From Gilliamella bombi (lineage in GTDB: Bacteria > Pseudomonadota > Gammaproteobacteria > Enterobacterales > Orbaceae): 53,911 nt of DNA. Shown here piece after piece: positions 1-8,416 of this stretch. The stretch's first letter is position 1. Each line of letters starts with the position of its first letter. Location: contig NZ_FMWS01000067.1 in NCBI RefSeq assembly GCF_900103255.1, forward strand, positions 1 through 53,911, read 5' to 3'. The notes beneath the pieces are model-generated. The model did no database searches, was not told the origin of the DNA, and was given only the letters and a program-made list of their open reading frames with translations. The position numbers were made by a program, and so were the translations under genes.

Positions 1-589
1 CTTGTGCCTTGTGCCTAAAATAATAATGCATTATGGTTTACCTGTCAAGTAATTATTTGTTTTATTTAGATTTTTATAATTATTTGCTTATTTAATAAGC
101 TTGTTTTCCTATAACGGCGAAAGTATAACCATTTATAAAATAGTTGGCTAGTTTTTTAGCGGACTTTTTTGTAAAGAAATGTAAAGATAAAAACGATTTG
201 TCTTTATAGATAGGTGAATTTTCTAATTAAAATAAGGTGTTAGTTTTATAATTTTTTGTATTTTGCGGAATGATTAATATTGCTGATAACATCTAAAACA
301 CAAACACACCCAACAACCTAGTTTAGCGTACTAGCTTTACTTCGTTATCGGCATATTTTGATGCTGTGATAAAGCTGGCTGATTAACATTGTAGTGCTAT
401 AAGCGTGTTTCTTGCTCTAAAATCGTTCAGGTGGACTATTGATTTTATTGAAATTTTTATTTTTAAATAAACCTAGCGGTTATTGCAGGCTTAGAGGGGG
501 CAGTGTAATGGTTTCGGATGTTGTCACTGATGTTAATTATTTCCACAAAAGGTCAAAACATTCGAAACCTAGCTAACCTAAATCAAAAA
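1..589. other. Intergenic region downstream of galU
   Basis: No gene longer than about 25 codons is supported here. The stretch is very AT-rich. It holds a short tandem repeat at its left edge (CTTGTGC twice, positions 1-14), a small palindrome GCTTAT-TTA-ATAAGC near 84-98, and a long inverted repeat at 510-569 listed separately. The galU coding sequence ends at its right edge, so part of this is probably the galU 3' untranslated region. Confidence 0.6.
510..569. repeat. 13-bp inverted repeat downstream of galU
   Basis: GGTTTCGGATGTT (510-522) pairs with AACATTCGAAACC (557-569) with one G:U pair, enclosing a 34-base loop. It lies about 20 bases past the galU stop codon on the minus strand. 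No run of T follows on either strand, so it is not a standard intrinsic terminator. It could stabilise the galU mRNA 3' end or be part of a small RNA. Function is not known. Confidence 0.45.
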
Positions 590-1504
590 TTAAAGCGTTT
601 TTAACCAAGCTTTAACATCGCTACCTAAGCTTTTATGTCGCATTGCGTATTGTACAAATGTTTGTACATAGCCAAGTTTATTACCGCAGTCATGACTACG
701 ACCTTTTATGCAATAGGCATCAACACAATCTTCTTCCAGTAACATAGCAATTGCGTCGGTCAATTGAATTTCACCACCTGCACCTAATGGCGTTTTGGCA
801 AGTAGAGGCCAGATTTTTTCAGATAGAACATAACGTCCAACAACGGATTCGTTTGATGGTGCTTCTTCAACTGATGGTTTTTCAACTACGCTGTACATTT
901 GTGCAACATTACCCGCAGATAGCTCTTGACCACGACAATCAACAATACCGTAAGAAGAAACTAATTCTTTTGGCACGGGCTCTACCATGATTTGGCTATG
1001 TTTGGTTTCATGGTAATTTTTGATCATTGCAGCTAAATTATCGCTGGTAAGGTCACTTTCGTATTCATCGATAATCACATCAGGTAAAACAACAGCAAAT
1101 GGTTCATCACCAACTAAAGGATAAGCACATAATACCGCATGACCAAGCCCTTTTGCCAAACCTTGGCGGACGCTAGTTATGGTAACATTTTTAGGTAAAA
1201 TGCCTTGTACTTCCTGCAATAATTGACGTTTAACACGCGCCTCTAACATGGCTTCTAATTCAAAACTGGTATCGAAATGGTTTTCAATTGAGTTTTTTGA
1301 TGAGTGCGTAACAAATATAATTTCAGTTATGCCTGCGGCAATACACTCTTTAACTACATATTGAATAAGTGGCTTGTCAACAACGGGGAGCATCTCTTTT
1401 GGAATAGCTTTAGTTGCTGGTAACATACGAGTACCCAAACCGGCAACAGGGATAACCGCTTTTGTTACTTTTCCATTTACTGAATTGTCTAAATTTGATG
1501 TCAT
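590..1504 (-). CDS. galU: UTP--glucose-1-phosphate uridylyltransferase
   Basis: GalU makes UDP-glucose and pyrophosphate from UTP and glucose-1-phosphate in the cytoplasm. UDP-glucose feeds envelope polysaccharide and lipopolysaccharide synthesis. The 304 residues match the usual length of about 300. The nucleotidyltransferase signature [20 protein letters not shown] lies at residues 20-39 and is nearly identical to E. coli GalU. Other conserved blocks are [23 protein letters not shown] and HDCGNKLGY near the C terminus. A good ribosome binding site, AAGGA, sits 7 bases before the ATG. The next gene on the same strand ends 19 bases upstream, so the two may be cotranscribed, although their functions are unrelated. 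Confidence 0.97.
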   Translation of the reverse strand: MTSNLDNSVNGKVTKAVIPVAGLGTRMLPATKAIPKEMLPVVDKPLIQYVVKECIAAGITEIIFVTHSSKNSIENHFDTSFELEAMLEARVKRQLLQEVQGILPKNVTITSVRQGLAKGLGHAVLCAYPLVGDEPFAVVLPDVIIDEYESDLTSDNLAAMIKNYHETKHSQIMVEPVPKELVSSYGIVDCRGQELSAGNVAQMYSVVEKPSVEEAPSNESVVGRYVLSEKIWPLLAKTPLGAGGEIQLTDAIAMLLEEDCVDAYCIKGRSHDCGNKLGYVQTFVQYAMRHKSLGSDVKAWLKTL

Positions 1505-1523
1505 TTTATTTCCTTAAAACAAA

Positions 1524-2042
1524 TTAACTAATTATGTCGCTATGAGTAACTTCACTATGGCGACCATTAACAAATGTATTTTTGACTCGAACTGACTTTA
1601 ACACATAAGCAATCCAAATACTGGTATAAATGATTGCTATCACAATATCTTTTATAAAAGAAAACTCAAATTTAACTTCAAATGGTAACACTATAAAAAG
1701 ATACCAACATCTTTGAATTAGCTTAAAAACAATAAAACTGCTACTAAATATAATAAAAAAGTTAGGAAATTTATAACTTTTAGTAAAATATAAAAATATA
1801 ATATAAGCGTTTAAAAGCAATAATAAACAATTTAGCCCCATGTCACCTAAAATAAACAGACCCAAATGAATTGTGTGCATTTTCGAGTAGGGATCCAATA
1901 ATTGTGTCCATACGTCGATAAAATCAATCGCATTTAGTCTAGAAAAAGTAACATATCCAATAAAAATAAAACAAAAAAATAATTCAATACCAACTAAAAT
2001 TAGCCAACCGCCTAATCCTTTAAGTTCTTTTTCCTTGATCAT
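1524..2042 (-). CDS. DUF2569 family integral membrane protein
   Basis: A 172-residue inner-membrane protein with four predicted hydrophobic segments at about residues 11-31, 60-86, 94-118 and 130-148. The N-terminal GLGGWLIL and the C-terminal pattern ending VRVKNTFV are typical of the DUF2569 family as I know it; the family has no established function. Its ATG overlaps the stop codon of the upstream lipoprotein gene by four bases (ATGA), which points to coupled translation and a two-gene unit. No signal peptide beyond the first membrane segment is seen. Base composition is even more AT-rich than the neighbours, as expected for a membrane protein in such a genome. Confidence 0.75.
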   Translation of the reverse strand: MIKEKELKGLGGWLILVGIELFFCFIFIGYVTFSRLNAIDFIDVWTQLLDPYSKMHTIHLGLFILGDMGLNCLLLLLNAYIIFLYFTKSYKFPNFFIIFSSSFIVFKLIQRCWYLFIVLPFEVKFEFSFIKDIVIAIIYTSIWIAYVLKSVRVKNTFVNGRHSEVTHSDIIS

Positions 2043-2554
2043 TTTTGTACCTGTTTAATAATCGATAAATCGTTAGATTCAATTAGCAAAGGATTATCTC
2101 TGTCTTTAGCTAAAGAATCAATAGCGATATAAACGATTTGGCAATTTTGTAACACGGCTTGTCTTACTACGAGTTTTGCTTTACGATCACGTGCCTCTTT
2201 TTGTGCTTTGCTGATGTAAAGGTCATCATATCCATCATCATATAATGAGGCTCTTTCAAATAAATTTGGCGTTCGCCAAAATGTCTGTTTGGGATAATTG
2301 CGAATAAGAATTTGATCGGTTAATTTGCCTTTTATTCCTGCATAACTACTGGGCAAATGTTTGCCTTCTCGACTCTGGCTAATATAAACATGCTGATAGC
2401 TTGGTTTATTTGAAGGGAGTGGGTTTAATAAAAATTCAATACCTGATAGGTTTGAATATTGACAATTTTCCATAGTTAAAGGTGCAGCTCGAAAGTTTAA
2501 CGAGCTGCACCCAACAAGTAAAAATAATGTAACTGTAAATAAAATACGTGACAT
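2039..2554 (-). CDS. Predicted lipoprotein of unknown function
   Basis: A 171-residue protein starting with a short lipoprotein signal peptide: hydrophobic residues 4-14 and a lipobox LVGC with Cys16 as the probable lipidation site. The mature part is hydrophilic, with a YDDGYDDLYISKAQKEAR stretch near the middle and no domain I recognise. Residues after the Cys are SSLN, without Asp at +2, so outer-membrane sorting is expected by the usual Lol rule. The gene overlaps the following DUF2569 membrane protein gene by four bases, so the two proteins may act together at the envelope. This is inference from arrangement only. Confidence 0.7.
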   Translation of the reverse strand: MSRILFTVTLFLLVGCSSLNFRAAPLTMENCQYSNLSGIEFLLNPLPSNKPSYQHVYISQSREGKHLPSSYAGIKGKLTDQILIRNYPKQTFWRTPNLFERASLYDDGYDDLYISKAQKEARDRKAKLVVRQAVLQNCQIVYIAIDSLAKDRDNPLLIESNDLSIIKQVQK

Positions 2555-2608
2555 TTAACCAAATATATTTAAGACATCAAAATATTTGTAGATAGTCTAT
2601 AACCTTAG

Positions 2609-2758
2609 TTACATTTTATCACTCACTTTTTCGGCTGTATGTGAAATGGCTTTTCCACCCGATTCGACATCTTGACCAACACCTTTTACGGTGTTACATC
2701 CAACAACTAGAGTCGCCATTGCTATACCTAATATTAACATTAACATTTTATGGAACAT
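2609..2758 (-). CDS. Entericidin-like small lipoprotein
   Basis: A 49-codon gene. The protein begins MFHKMLMLILGIAMATLVVG and has a lipobox V-V-G-C with Cys21. The mature peptide begins CNTVKGVGQDVESGGKAIS and continues to HTAEKVSDKM. The CNT..G.G.D...GG.AIS pattern is the hallmark of the entericidin EcnA/EcnB family of tiny outer-membrane lipoproteins. A strong ribosome binding site, GGAGTG, lies before the ATG. Only one family member is present, so there is no antidote/toxin pair as in E. coli ecnAB. Whether it acts in stationary-phase lysis here is unknown; in many bacteria single EcnB-type lipoproteins have no proven role. Confidence 0.85.
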   Translation of the reverse strand: MFHKMLMLILGIAMATLVVGCNTVKGVGQDVESGGKAISHTAEKVSDKM

Positions 2759-2775
2759 AAAAATACACTCCTTTA

Positions 2776-3978
2776 TTAACATGATTGTTTTAGTGCAGCA
2801 AATGCTTCTGCCACACGTTCGATATTATGGTGATTTAAACCCGCTACACACATTCTTCCGCTACCCACCAAATAAATAGCAAAATTATCTTTTAATTGTG
2901 TAACTTGCTCTTTACTAAAACCGGTATAACTAAACATGCCCTGCTGTTTTACTAAATAATCAAAATGACAATCAGGTGCCGCTTTTTTTAATAATTCAAC
3001 TAGAGTTGATCGCATGGTTACGATGCGAGTTCTCATGGAGTCGACTTCTTTTAACCATTGCGCTTTAAGTTCTGGATTATTTAAAACATAACTCACTAAC
3101 TGCACGCCATATGCCGCTGGGGTTGAATAATTTTGGCGAACCGTTGCTTGTAACTGTCCTAACACGCGGTTAGCGATCTGGCTGTTATCACATAAAACAG
3201 ATAATCCCCCCACTCGTTCACCATAAAGTGAAAATGTTTTCGAAAATGAGTTGCTAACAAATCCACACAATCCTACATCTGCCATTTTTCGAATCGCATA
3301 AACGTCTTGTTCAATACCTTTGCCAAAGCCTTGATAAGCAATATCCATAAATGGAATAAGATCTCGTGCTTGTAAAACTGCTATTACTTTATCCCACTGT
3401 GCTTGCGTTAGATCAGCGCCAGTTGGGTTATGGCAACAAGGGTGTAGTAAGACTATGCTTTTAGCAGGTAATTGATTTAATGTCTCAAGCATTGCTTCAA
3501 ATTTTACGCCACATGTTTGTTCATCAAAGTAAGGATATTGGTTTACTTTAAAACCTGCACCATTAAAAATGGCGATGTGATTTTCCCAAGTTGGATCGCT
3601 GACCCATACTTGTGAATTTGGGAAATAGCGAAATAAAAAATCAGCACCTATTTTAAGAGCACCCGATCCGCCTAAGGTTTGTATCGTTGCGATACGTTTA
3701 TCTTTAGAGGCCGAATGATCTTCACCAAATAATAAAGATTGGATCGCTTGGCAATAAGCTGGTAGGCCACTCATGGGTAAATACAATTGAGCATCTTGGT
3801 TGTGATGATAGATATAATCACGCGCCGTTTTAATACATTGTAATTGAGGCACTATGCTATTTTCATCATAATAATAACCAATACTTAAATTTATTTTGTT
3901 GTCTCGACTATCATTAATAAATTCAGTTACTAGTGATAAGATGGGGTCCCCTGCGTACGGCTCTACTTTTTCAAACAT
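2776..3978 (-). CDS. tyrB: Aromatic-amino-acid aminotransferase
   Basis: A PLP-dependent class I aminotransferase that transfers amino groups between glutamate and the keto acids of tyrosine, phenylalanine and aspartate (leucine in some enzymes). The 400 residues match E. coli TyrB/AspC length. The PLP lysine is in SNSFSK (Lys247), with Asn184 in HNPTG, Asp212 and Tyr215. The N-terminal block [12 protein letters not shown] and the [13 protein letters not shown] block resemble E. coli TyrB more than AspC, which decides the symbol. It lies 17 bases upstream of the entericidin-like gene on the same strand. I looked for TyrR boxes upstream and found none convincing. The upstream gap carries one copy of the 40-bp dispersed repeat. 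Confidence 0.92.
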   Translation of the reverse strand: MFEKVEPYAGDPILSLVTEFINDSRDNKINLSIGYYYDENSIVPQLQCIKTARDYIYHHNQDAQLYLPMSGLPAYCQAIQSLLFGEDHSASKDKRIATIQTLGGSGALKIGADFLFRYFPNSQVWVSDPTWENHIAIFNGAGFKVNQYPYFDEQTCGVKFEAMLETLNQLPAKSIVLLHPCCHNPTGADLTQAQWDKVIAVLQARDLIPFMDIAYQGFGKGIEQDVYAIRKMADVGLCGFVSNSFSKTFSLYGERVGGLSVLCDNSQIANRVLGQLQATVRQNYSTPAAYGVQLVSYVLNNPELKAQWLKEVDSMRTRIVTMRSTLVELLKKAAPDCHFDYLVKQQGMFSYTGFSKEQVTQLKDNFAIYLVGSGRMCVAGLNHHNIERVAEAFAALKQSC

Positions 3979-4168
3979 TTTTACAATCCAATTGGTACAA
4001 ATAATAATAATAAATAATTGTAGATTATTGCACCAACTCTATTGGTGATCAATCATTAAATAATAGTTTAATAGCAAATAATTAAGTTGATTTTTGGTTG
4101 GAAAATTGGCGTTTTTTAATAAGAGGAATAAAGAACAAAATAACCCAAAAAGTCATGTTTTATATTAA

Positions 4169-4208
4169 TTTTATACTGAAACACATAGTTACCTGAAACT
4201 TTTTGACA
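4169..4208 (-). repeat. Dispersed 40-bp intergenic repeat, copy A
   Basis: Read on the minus strand this begins TGTCAAAAAGTTTCAGG and ends GTTTCAGTATAAAA. Copies B (7217-7256) and C (45473-45512) match it at 37 and about 35 of 40 positions. It contains two GTTTCAG words 17 bases apart, the second directly before TATAAAA. It lies between ridA and tyrB, pointing toward tyrB, about 190 bases before its start. Confidence 0.75.
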
Positions 4209-4211
4209 GAA

Positions 4212-4233
4212 ATTAGCACCCATTGGTGCTAAT
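4212..4233 (-). terminator. Hairpin after ridA
   Basis: ATTAGCACC (4212-4220) and GGTGCTAAT (4225-4233) form a perfect 9-bp stem with a 4-base loop, 14 bases past the ridA stop codon. The T-run that should follow on the minus strand is weak (AATTTCTGTC), so termination may be partial. Confidence 0.5.
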
Positions 4234-4246
4234 CTGATAAGCAAAT

Positions 4247-4630
4247 TTATTTAGCGGCAATAACTTCGATTTCGACTTTGGCATCTTTGGGAATTCGAGC
4301 TACTTGTACGCAAGAACGTGCAGGGAAAGATGCATTATTTTCAATAAAAAAGGCTTCGTATACTGCATTTACCGTAGCAAAGTCATTGATATCAGCTAAG
4401 AAAATAGTCGTTTTAACGATATTATTTACTTGATAGCCTGCCGCAGTGATGATCGCTTTAACATTCGCTAAACTTTGTTTGGCTTGCTCTTTAACACAAG
4501 TTGGCATTTCACCAGTTGTTGGATCTAATGGAATTTGTCCTGAGGCAAATAACATATTACCTAAATCTACTGCTTGAACATAAGGCCCAATAGCTGCTGG
4601 CGCTTTATCAGTACTAATTACTTTTGCCAT
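4247..4630 (-). CDS. ridA: 2-iminobutanoate/2-iminopropanoate deaminase
   Basis: RidA (YjgF/YER057c/UK114 family) hydrolyses the reactive enamine/imine products of PLP-dependent dehydratases such as IlvA, protecting PLP enzymes. It works as a cytoplasmic homotrimer. The 127 residues match the family. Conserved active-site residues are visible: Tyr17, Ser30, Arg105 in the SFPARSCVQVA block, and Glu121 in KVEIEVIA. It is followed on the same strand by tyrB after 268 bases with a hairpin between, so it is probably a single-gene transcript. A ribosome binding site (GGAG-like, in AAAAAGGAGAAAATC) precedes the ATG. Confidence 0.95.
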   Translation of the reverse strand: MAKVISTDKAPAAIGPYVQAVDLGNMLFASGQIPLDPTTGEMPTCVKEQAKQSLANVKAIITAAGYQVNNIVKTTIFLADINDFATVNAVYEAFFIENNASFPARSCVQVARIPKDAKVEIEVIAAK

Positions 4631-4815
4631 GTCCGATTTTCTCCTTTTTAGTCTAAACTATTCTGTTTTGTAATTATTAATAATCGTCTTTTTCTCTTTC
4701 CTCATTTCAACAGGAACACAATTTTGTGTCAAGTCAGTGCAAAATTATGATCGTGGGACTTATTGAAATTTTCTGATATGATAATGGCAATTTTTCATTT
4801 ATTACGAGAGTTAAT

Positions 4816-6183
4816 ATGTTCGAGAATTTAACCGACCGTTTATCACAGACATTCCGCAATATTAGTGGTCGAGGACGATTATCTGAAGATAATATCAAAG
4901 ATGCATTGCGCGATGTTCGTATGGCACTACTTGAGGCCGATGTTGCACTACCCGTAGTTCGTGAATTTATTAATCAAGTTAAAGAAAAGGCTGTTGGATT
5001 AGATGTCAATAAGAGCTTAACCCCAGGTCAAGAATTTATCAAAATAGTTCAGGCAGAATTAACAACTGCTATGGGTGAGGTTAATAGTTCGCTCAATTTG
5101 GCAACTCAACCACCTGCAGTGATTTTAATGGCAGGTTTGCAAGGGGCAGGTAAAACAACGAGCGTTGCTAAGCTAGCTAAATTTTTAAAAGAAAAACATA
5201 AAAAGAAAGTGTTGGTTGTTTCTGCCGATGTTTATCGCCCTGCTGCGATTAAACAGCTAGAAACATTAGCTAAAGCTATTGATGTTGAAGTTTTTCCATC
5301 TGATATTGCTGAAAAGCCAGTCAATATTGTTAATAAAGCTATTTCGCATGCTAAATTGCAATTTTTTGATGTGTTAATTGTTGATACTGCAGGCCGTTTG
5401 CATGTTGATAGCGATATGATGGATGAAATCAAAGCGCTCCATCATGCTGTCAATCCAATTGAAACGCTATTTGTGGTCGATGCTATGACAGGGCAAGATG
5501 CCGCTAATACCGCTAAAGCGTTTAATGATGCATTACCGCTTACTGGTGTAATTTTAACAAAAGTTGACGGGGATGCTCGTGGTGGTGCAGCGTTATCAAT
5601 TCGCCACATTACCGGTAAGCCAATTAAATTTTTAGGAATGGGTGAAAAGACAGACGCTTTAGAGCCATTTTATCCTGATCGCATTGCTTCACGTATTTTA
5701 GGTATGGGCGATGTGCTATCTTTAATTGAAGAATTACAAAGTAACGTCGATCGCGAAAAAGCCGAGAAAATTGCCAAGAAGCTAAAAAAAGGTGATAAAT
5801 TTGATTTTAACGATTTCCAAGATCAGTTAAAACAGATGCGTAATATGGGCGGAATGGGGGCTTTGTTAGCTAAATTACCCGGTGTTGGTCAACTTCCTGA
5901 TCATATTAAAGCACAGATGGATGATAAAATTACCATCAAAATGGAGGCAATCATTGGTTCAATGACATTAAAAGAGCGTGCTAATCCTGAAATCATTAAA
6001 GGTTCTCGTAAACGCCGTATTGCCAACGGTTCGGGAACTCAGGTTCAAGATGTCAACAAGCTGTTAAAACAGTTTGAAGATATGCAAAAGATGATGAAAA
6101 AGATGAAAGGTGGCGGCATGATGAAGATGATGCGCCAAATGAAAGGATTAATGGGCGGTGGTATGGGATTACCTCCTCGTTAA
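4816..6183 (+). CDS. ffh: Signal recognition particle protein Ffh (SRP54)
   Basis: Ffh is the GTPase subunit of the bacterial signal recognition particle. With 4.5S RNA it delivers nascent inner-membrane proteins to FtsY and SecYEG. The 455 residues are the usual length. Order: helical N domain (1-90), G domain with P-loop GLQGAGKTT (107-115), DVYRPAA, DTAGRLH (about 190) and TKVDGDARGG (about 248), then a methionine-rich M domain from about 328 to the end, with RKRRIANGSG and many Met residues in MMKKMKGGGMMKMMRQMKG, the signal-peptide and RNA-binding face. It stands alone on the plus strand; a long hairpin follows it. Confidence 0.98.
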   Translation: MFENLTDRLSQTFRNISGRGRLSEDNIKDALRDVRMALLEADVALPVVREFINQVKEKAVGLDVNKSLTPGQEFIKIVQAELTTAMGEVNSSLNLATQPPAVILMAGLQGAGKTTSVAKLAKFLKEKHKKKVLVVSADVYRPAAIKQLETLAKAIDVEVFPSDIAEKPVNIVNKAISHAKLQFFDVLIVDTAGRLHVDSDMMDEIKALHHAVNPIETLFVVDAMTGQDAANTAKAFNDALPLTGVILTKVDGDARGGAALSIRHITGKPIKFLGMGEKTDALEPFYPDRIASRILGMGDVLSLIEELQSNVDREKAEKIAKKLKKGDKFDFNDFQDQLKQMRNMGGMGALLAKLPGVGQLPDHIKAQMDDKITIKMEAIIGSMTLKERANPEIIKGSRKRRIANGSGTQVQDVNKLLKQFEDMQKMMKKMKGGGMMKMMRQMKGLMGGGMGLPPR

Positions 6184-6258
6184 GTCATTAATACTAAATT
6201 TTCAATTAAATGAGTTATATCTGAGTACTTAGTAACTGTTAACTATAGCTTGCCGTAC

Positions 6259-6304
6259 AACCACTATCCACTTATAAATAGTGCGATAGTGGTTTTAATT
6301 GTTT
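6259..6304 (+). terminator. Intrinsic terminator after ffh
   Basis: AACCACTATC-CACT (6259-6272) pairs with AGTG-c-GATAGTGGTT (6280-6294) around a 7-base loop, giving a 14-bp stem with one bulge, followed by TTAATTGTTT on the plus strand. It lies 75 bases after the ffh stop codon and just before the convergent rhtA end. Confidence 0.75.
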
Positions 6305-7175
6305 AATTGTTTGGTTTACTCGATTTTATTTTTACTGGGCGACTCATAGTTAGCACTGTACCTATTGATGAGGTAATAATAAAAATAATGGCTAACCACT
6401 GGTAGTGGGTTAGTTGTTCATGCAAAACAATGAATCCAGAAAGCGCGGCAAAAACAGGCGATAAGCTCATTAATGTACTAAATGTTTGTGCTGGTAATTT
6501 TGGTAGTGCAATCATGTCTAATCCATAAGGGATTGCTGATGCCAATAATGAGACCAGAAAAACCATTGGGAGCAATTCCAACGAAAACATGGTACTGCCA
6601 CTTTGCCAAATTCCAATAGGAAATAAAAAGCACGAAGCAATGACTGATCCAATCGCTACGCTGGCTGAGCCATAAATAGTGCTGGCTTTGCGTCCAAATA
6701 AGATATAACACGCCCAACCACTTCCAGCTAATAGCGCAAATAAAATACCCTTGGGATCTAAATTGCTTGAAGCTTGTTCAATAGGTAAAAGCATAGCCAA
6801 GCCAATAATAGCAACACCTAACCAAATAAAATCAAGTACTTTACGCGAGGAGCACATCGCCACCATAATTGGCCCTGTGAGTTCAATGGCAACTGCAATA
6901 CCTAGCGGAATTCTTGCGATTGCATTGTAAAACGCTAAATTCATACAACCAATTGAAATACCGTATAAAAAAATGTATTTTAATGCTTGTTTTGTCAGTG
7001 TTTTACGCCACGGCTTGAATATTAAAATTAACATAATTGCTGAAAAAAATAATCGCCAAGCTGTCATCCCTTCAGGCCCTAATACAGGAAACAGATATTT
7101 GGCTATTGAGGCACTGCCTTGCACTGAAATCATCGAGATAAAAATTAACAAAACAGGCCAAAACCTTTTAAGCAT
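6303..7175 (-). CDS. rhtA: EamA-family amino acid exporter, RhtA-like
   Basis: A 290-residue inner-membrane protein of the drug/metabolite transporter superfamily with two EamA repeats and about ten hydrophobic segments. It resembles E. coli RhtA, the threonine/homoserine exporter: SVQGSASIAKYLFP near the N terminus, PLGIAVAIELTGPI in the first repeat, GSGWACYILFGRKAS, and AIPYGLDMIALPKLP followed by TFSTLMSLSPVFAALSG in the second. The substrate assignment rests on this similarity. It converges with ffh and is 110 bases downstream of the ispB end on the same strand; copy B of the 40-bp repeat lies in that gap. Confidence 0.85.
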   Translation of the reverse strand: MLKRFWPVLLIFISMISVQGSASIAKYLFPVLGPEGMTAWRLFFSAIMLILIFKPWRKTLTKQALKYIFLYGISIGCMNLAFYNAIARIPLGIAVAIELTGPIMVAMCSSRKVLDFIWLGVAIIGLAMLLPIEQASSNLDPKGILFALLAGSGWACYILFGRKASTIYGSASVAIGSVIASCFLFPIGIWQSGSTMFSLELLPMVFLVSLLASAIPYGLDMIALPKLPAQTFSTLMSLSPVFAALSGFIVLHEQLTHYQWLAIIFIITSSIGTVLTMSRPVKIKSSKPNN

Positions 7176-7216
7176 AAATAATTACCTTAAATTAAAGTTA
7201 TTGTATATGAAACTAA

Positions 7217-7256
7217 TGACAAAAAGTTTCAGGAAACTATGTGTTTGAGTATAAAA
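7217..7256 (+). repeat. Dispersed 40-bp intergenic repeat, copy B
   Basis: Begins TGACAAAAAGTTTCAGG and ends GTTTGAGTATAAAA; three differences from copy A over 40 bases. It sits in the gap between the start of rhtA and the end of ispB, with the repeat oriented away from rhtA. This copy can fold as GTTTC-AG-GAAAC. Confidence 0.75.
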
Positions 7257-7285
7257 AGCATATATTTAATTGATTTATTGGCTAG

Positions 7286-8272
7286 TTAGTTTTCTCTTTT
7301 TACTGACAATAAGGCAAGATCTTGTAACGCTTGTTTATAAGGAGAATCAGGTAAAATTGCGATAACGTCAAACGCTTTTTGCGCTTCTTTTTGAGCAGTT
7401 TGTAACGTAAAATCTAGCGAACCACATTCGTCCATGATGTTTAAAATACGATCTAATAATTGTCGACCATTACCTTGCTCTATTGCTTGGCGTATTAATG
7501 CCGCATCTTGAGCATTTTTTGTGTGGTGCATAGCATGTAAAAGCGGTAGAGTGGGCTTGCCTTCGTTAAGATCGTCCCCTAAATTTTTACCTAATTTTTG
7601 GTTGCTATCAGCGCTATAATCGAGTAGATCATCAATGATTTGAAAGGCTGTGCCTAAATATTTTCCATATTCTTGTAAGGCGAGTTCTTGCTCCTCACTA
7701 GCTCCAGCTAGGACAGCAGCAGAATGCGCTGTTGCTTCAAATAGACGTGCCGTTTTTCGATAAATTACATCTAAATATTGTTCTTTTGTGATATCTGGAT
7801 CGTTACAATTAATCAACTGTTGTACTTCACCTTCAGCTATTACATTGGTTGCAGCCGACATGATCGTCAATACTTTAAACGATTCTGTACGTACCATCAT
7901 TTGAAAAGAGCGTGTGTAAATATAATCGCCAACTAATACGCTCGCGGCATTGCCAAAAAGTGCATTAGCGGTTGATTTGCCTCGGCGTAAATCGGATTCG
8001 TCAACAACATCATCATGCAATAAGGTGGCGGTATGAATAAATTCAATAAAAGCAGCAGTGATAATATGTTTATCGCCTTGGTAGTTGAGTGCTTTGGCTA
8101 TTAATAATGCGATAACAGGACGTATACGTTTGCCACCACTACTAATGATGTAATTGCCTAATTGATTAATTAAAGCCACATCAGAAGTTAGTTCTGCCTG
8201 TATTGCCTCATTTACTTTGACTAAATCATTTTTAACAAGATCGAGTATTTGATTCATTGATGGAGTATTCAT
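7286..8272 (-). CDS. ispB: Octaprenyl diphosphate synthase
   Basis: IspB is a trans-prenyltransferase that adds isopentenyl diphosphate units to farnesyl diphosphate, making the C40 side chain for ubiquinone and menaquinone. Both aspartate-rich motifs are present: LLHDDVVDESDLRRG (first DDxxD) and IIDDLLDY (second). GGGKRIRP is represented by SGGKRIRP near the N terminus. I chose the ATG at 8272 (328 residues) because a GTTAGG sequence precedes it. The ATG at 8257 gives 323 residues, the E. coli length. An upstream in-frame ATG at 8350 adds 26 residues without similarity and reaches toward the tonB control region, so it is unlikely. The gene is divergent from tonB. Confidence 0.93.
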   Translation of the reverse strand: MNTPSMNQILDLVKNDLVKVNEAIQAELTSDVALINQLGNYIISSGGKRIRPVIALLIAKALNYQGDKHIITAAFIEFIHTATLLHDDVVDESDLRRGKSTANALFGNAASVLVGDYIYTRSFQMMVRTESFKVLTIMSAATNVIAEGEVQQLINCNDPDITKEQYLDVIYRKTARLFEATAHSAAVLAGASEEQELALQEYGKYLGTAFQIIDDLLDYSADSNQKLGKNLGDDLNEGKPTLPLLHAMHHTKNAQDAALIRQAIEQGNGRQLLDRILNIMDECGSLDFTLQTAQKEAQKAFDVIAILPDSPYKQALQDLALLSVKREN

Positions 8273-8369
8273 CAGCCTAACCACTACAAATAATAGATAT
8301 TTATTTTCTATTATCTGATAAATATCTTTATGCAACAAGGTATCATCCATCTTATTTTAAAATAATACT

Positions 8370-8388
8370 ACAAATGATAAGCATTTTC
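8370..8388. promoter_or_regulatory. Putative Fur box upstream of tonB
   Basis: The 19 bases ACAAATGATAAGCATTTTC match the E. coli Fur consensus GATAATGATAATCATTATC at 14 positions, including the core ATGATAA-CATT. It lies 29 bases before the tonB start codon, in the divergent gap with ispB. Iron repression of tonB is well known in enteric bacteria, which supports the call. Confidence 0.6.
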
Positions 8389-8416
8389 ATTTAGAATAAC
8401 TGTCATTAAGTTAAAT

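Noticed and set aside
320-380. Minus-strand peptide-like stretch ending in ADNEVKLVR and a stop
   Set aside because: Only 19 codons between stops and no start codon. It might be a gene remnant, but nothing supports a family.
508-576. 22-codon reading frame starting ATG with AGAGGGGG before it
   Set aside because: It lies wholly inside the inverted repeat region, has no recognisable sequence, and short frames of this size arise by chance in AT-rich DNA.
3979-4168. TyrR boxes before tyrB
   Set aside because: Looked for TGTAAA-N6-TTTACA pairs and found no acceptable match.
8273-8350. 26-residue N-terminal extension of IspB
   Set aside because: No similarity to the family, no ribosome binding site at ATG 8350, and it crowds the tonB control region.
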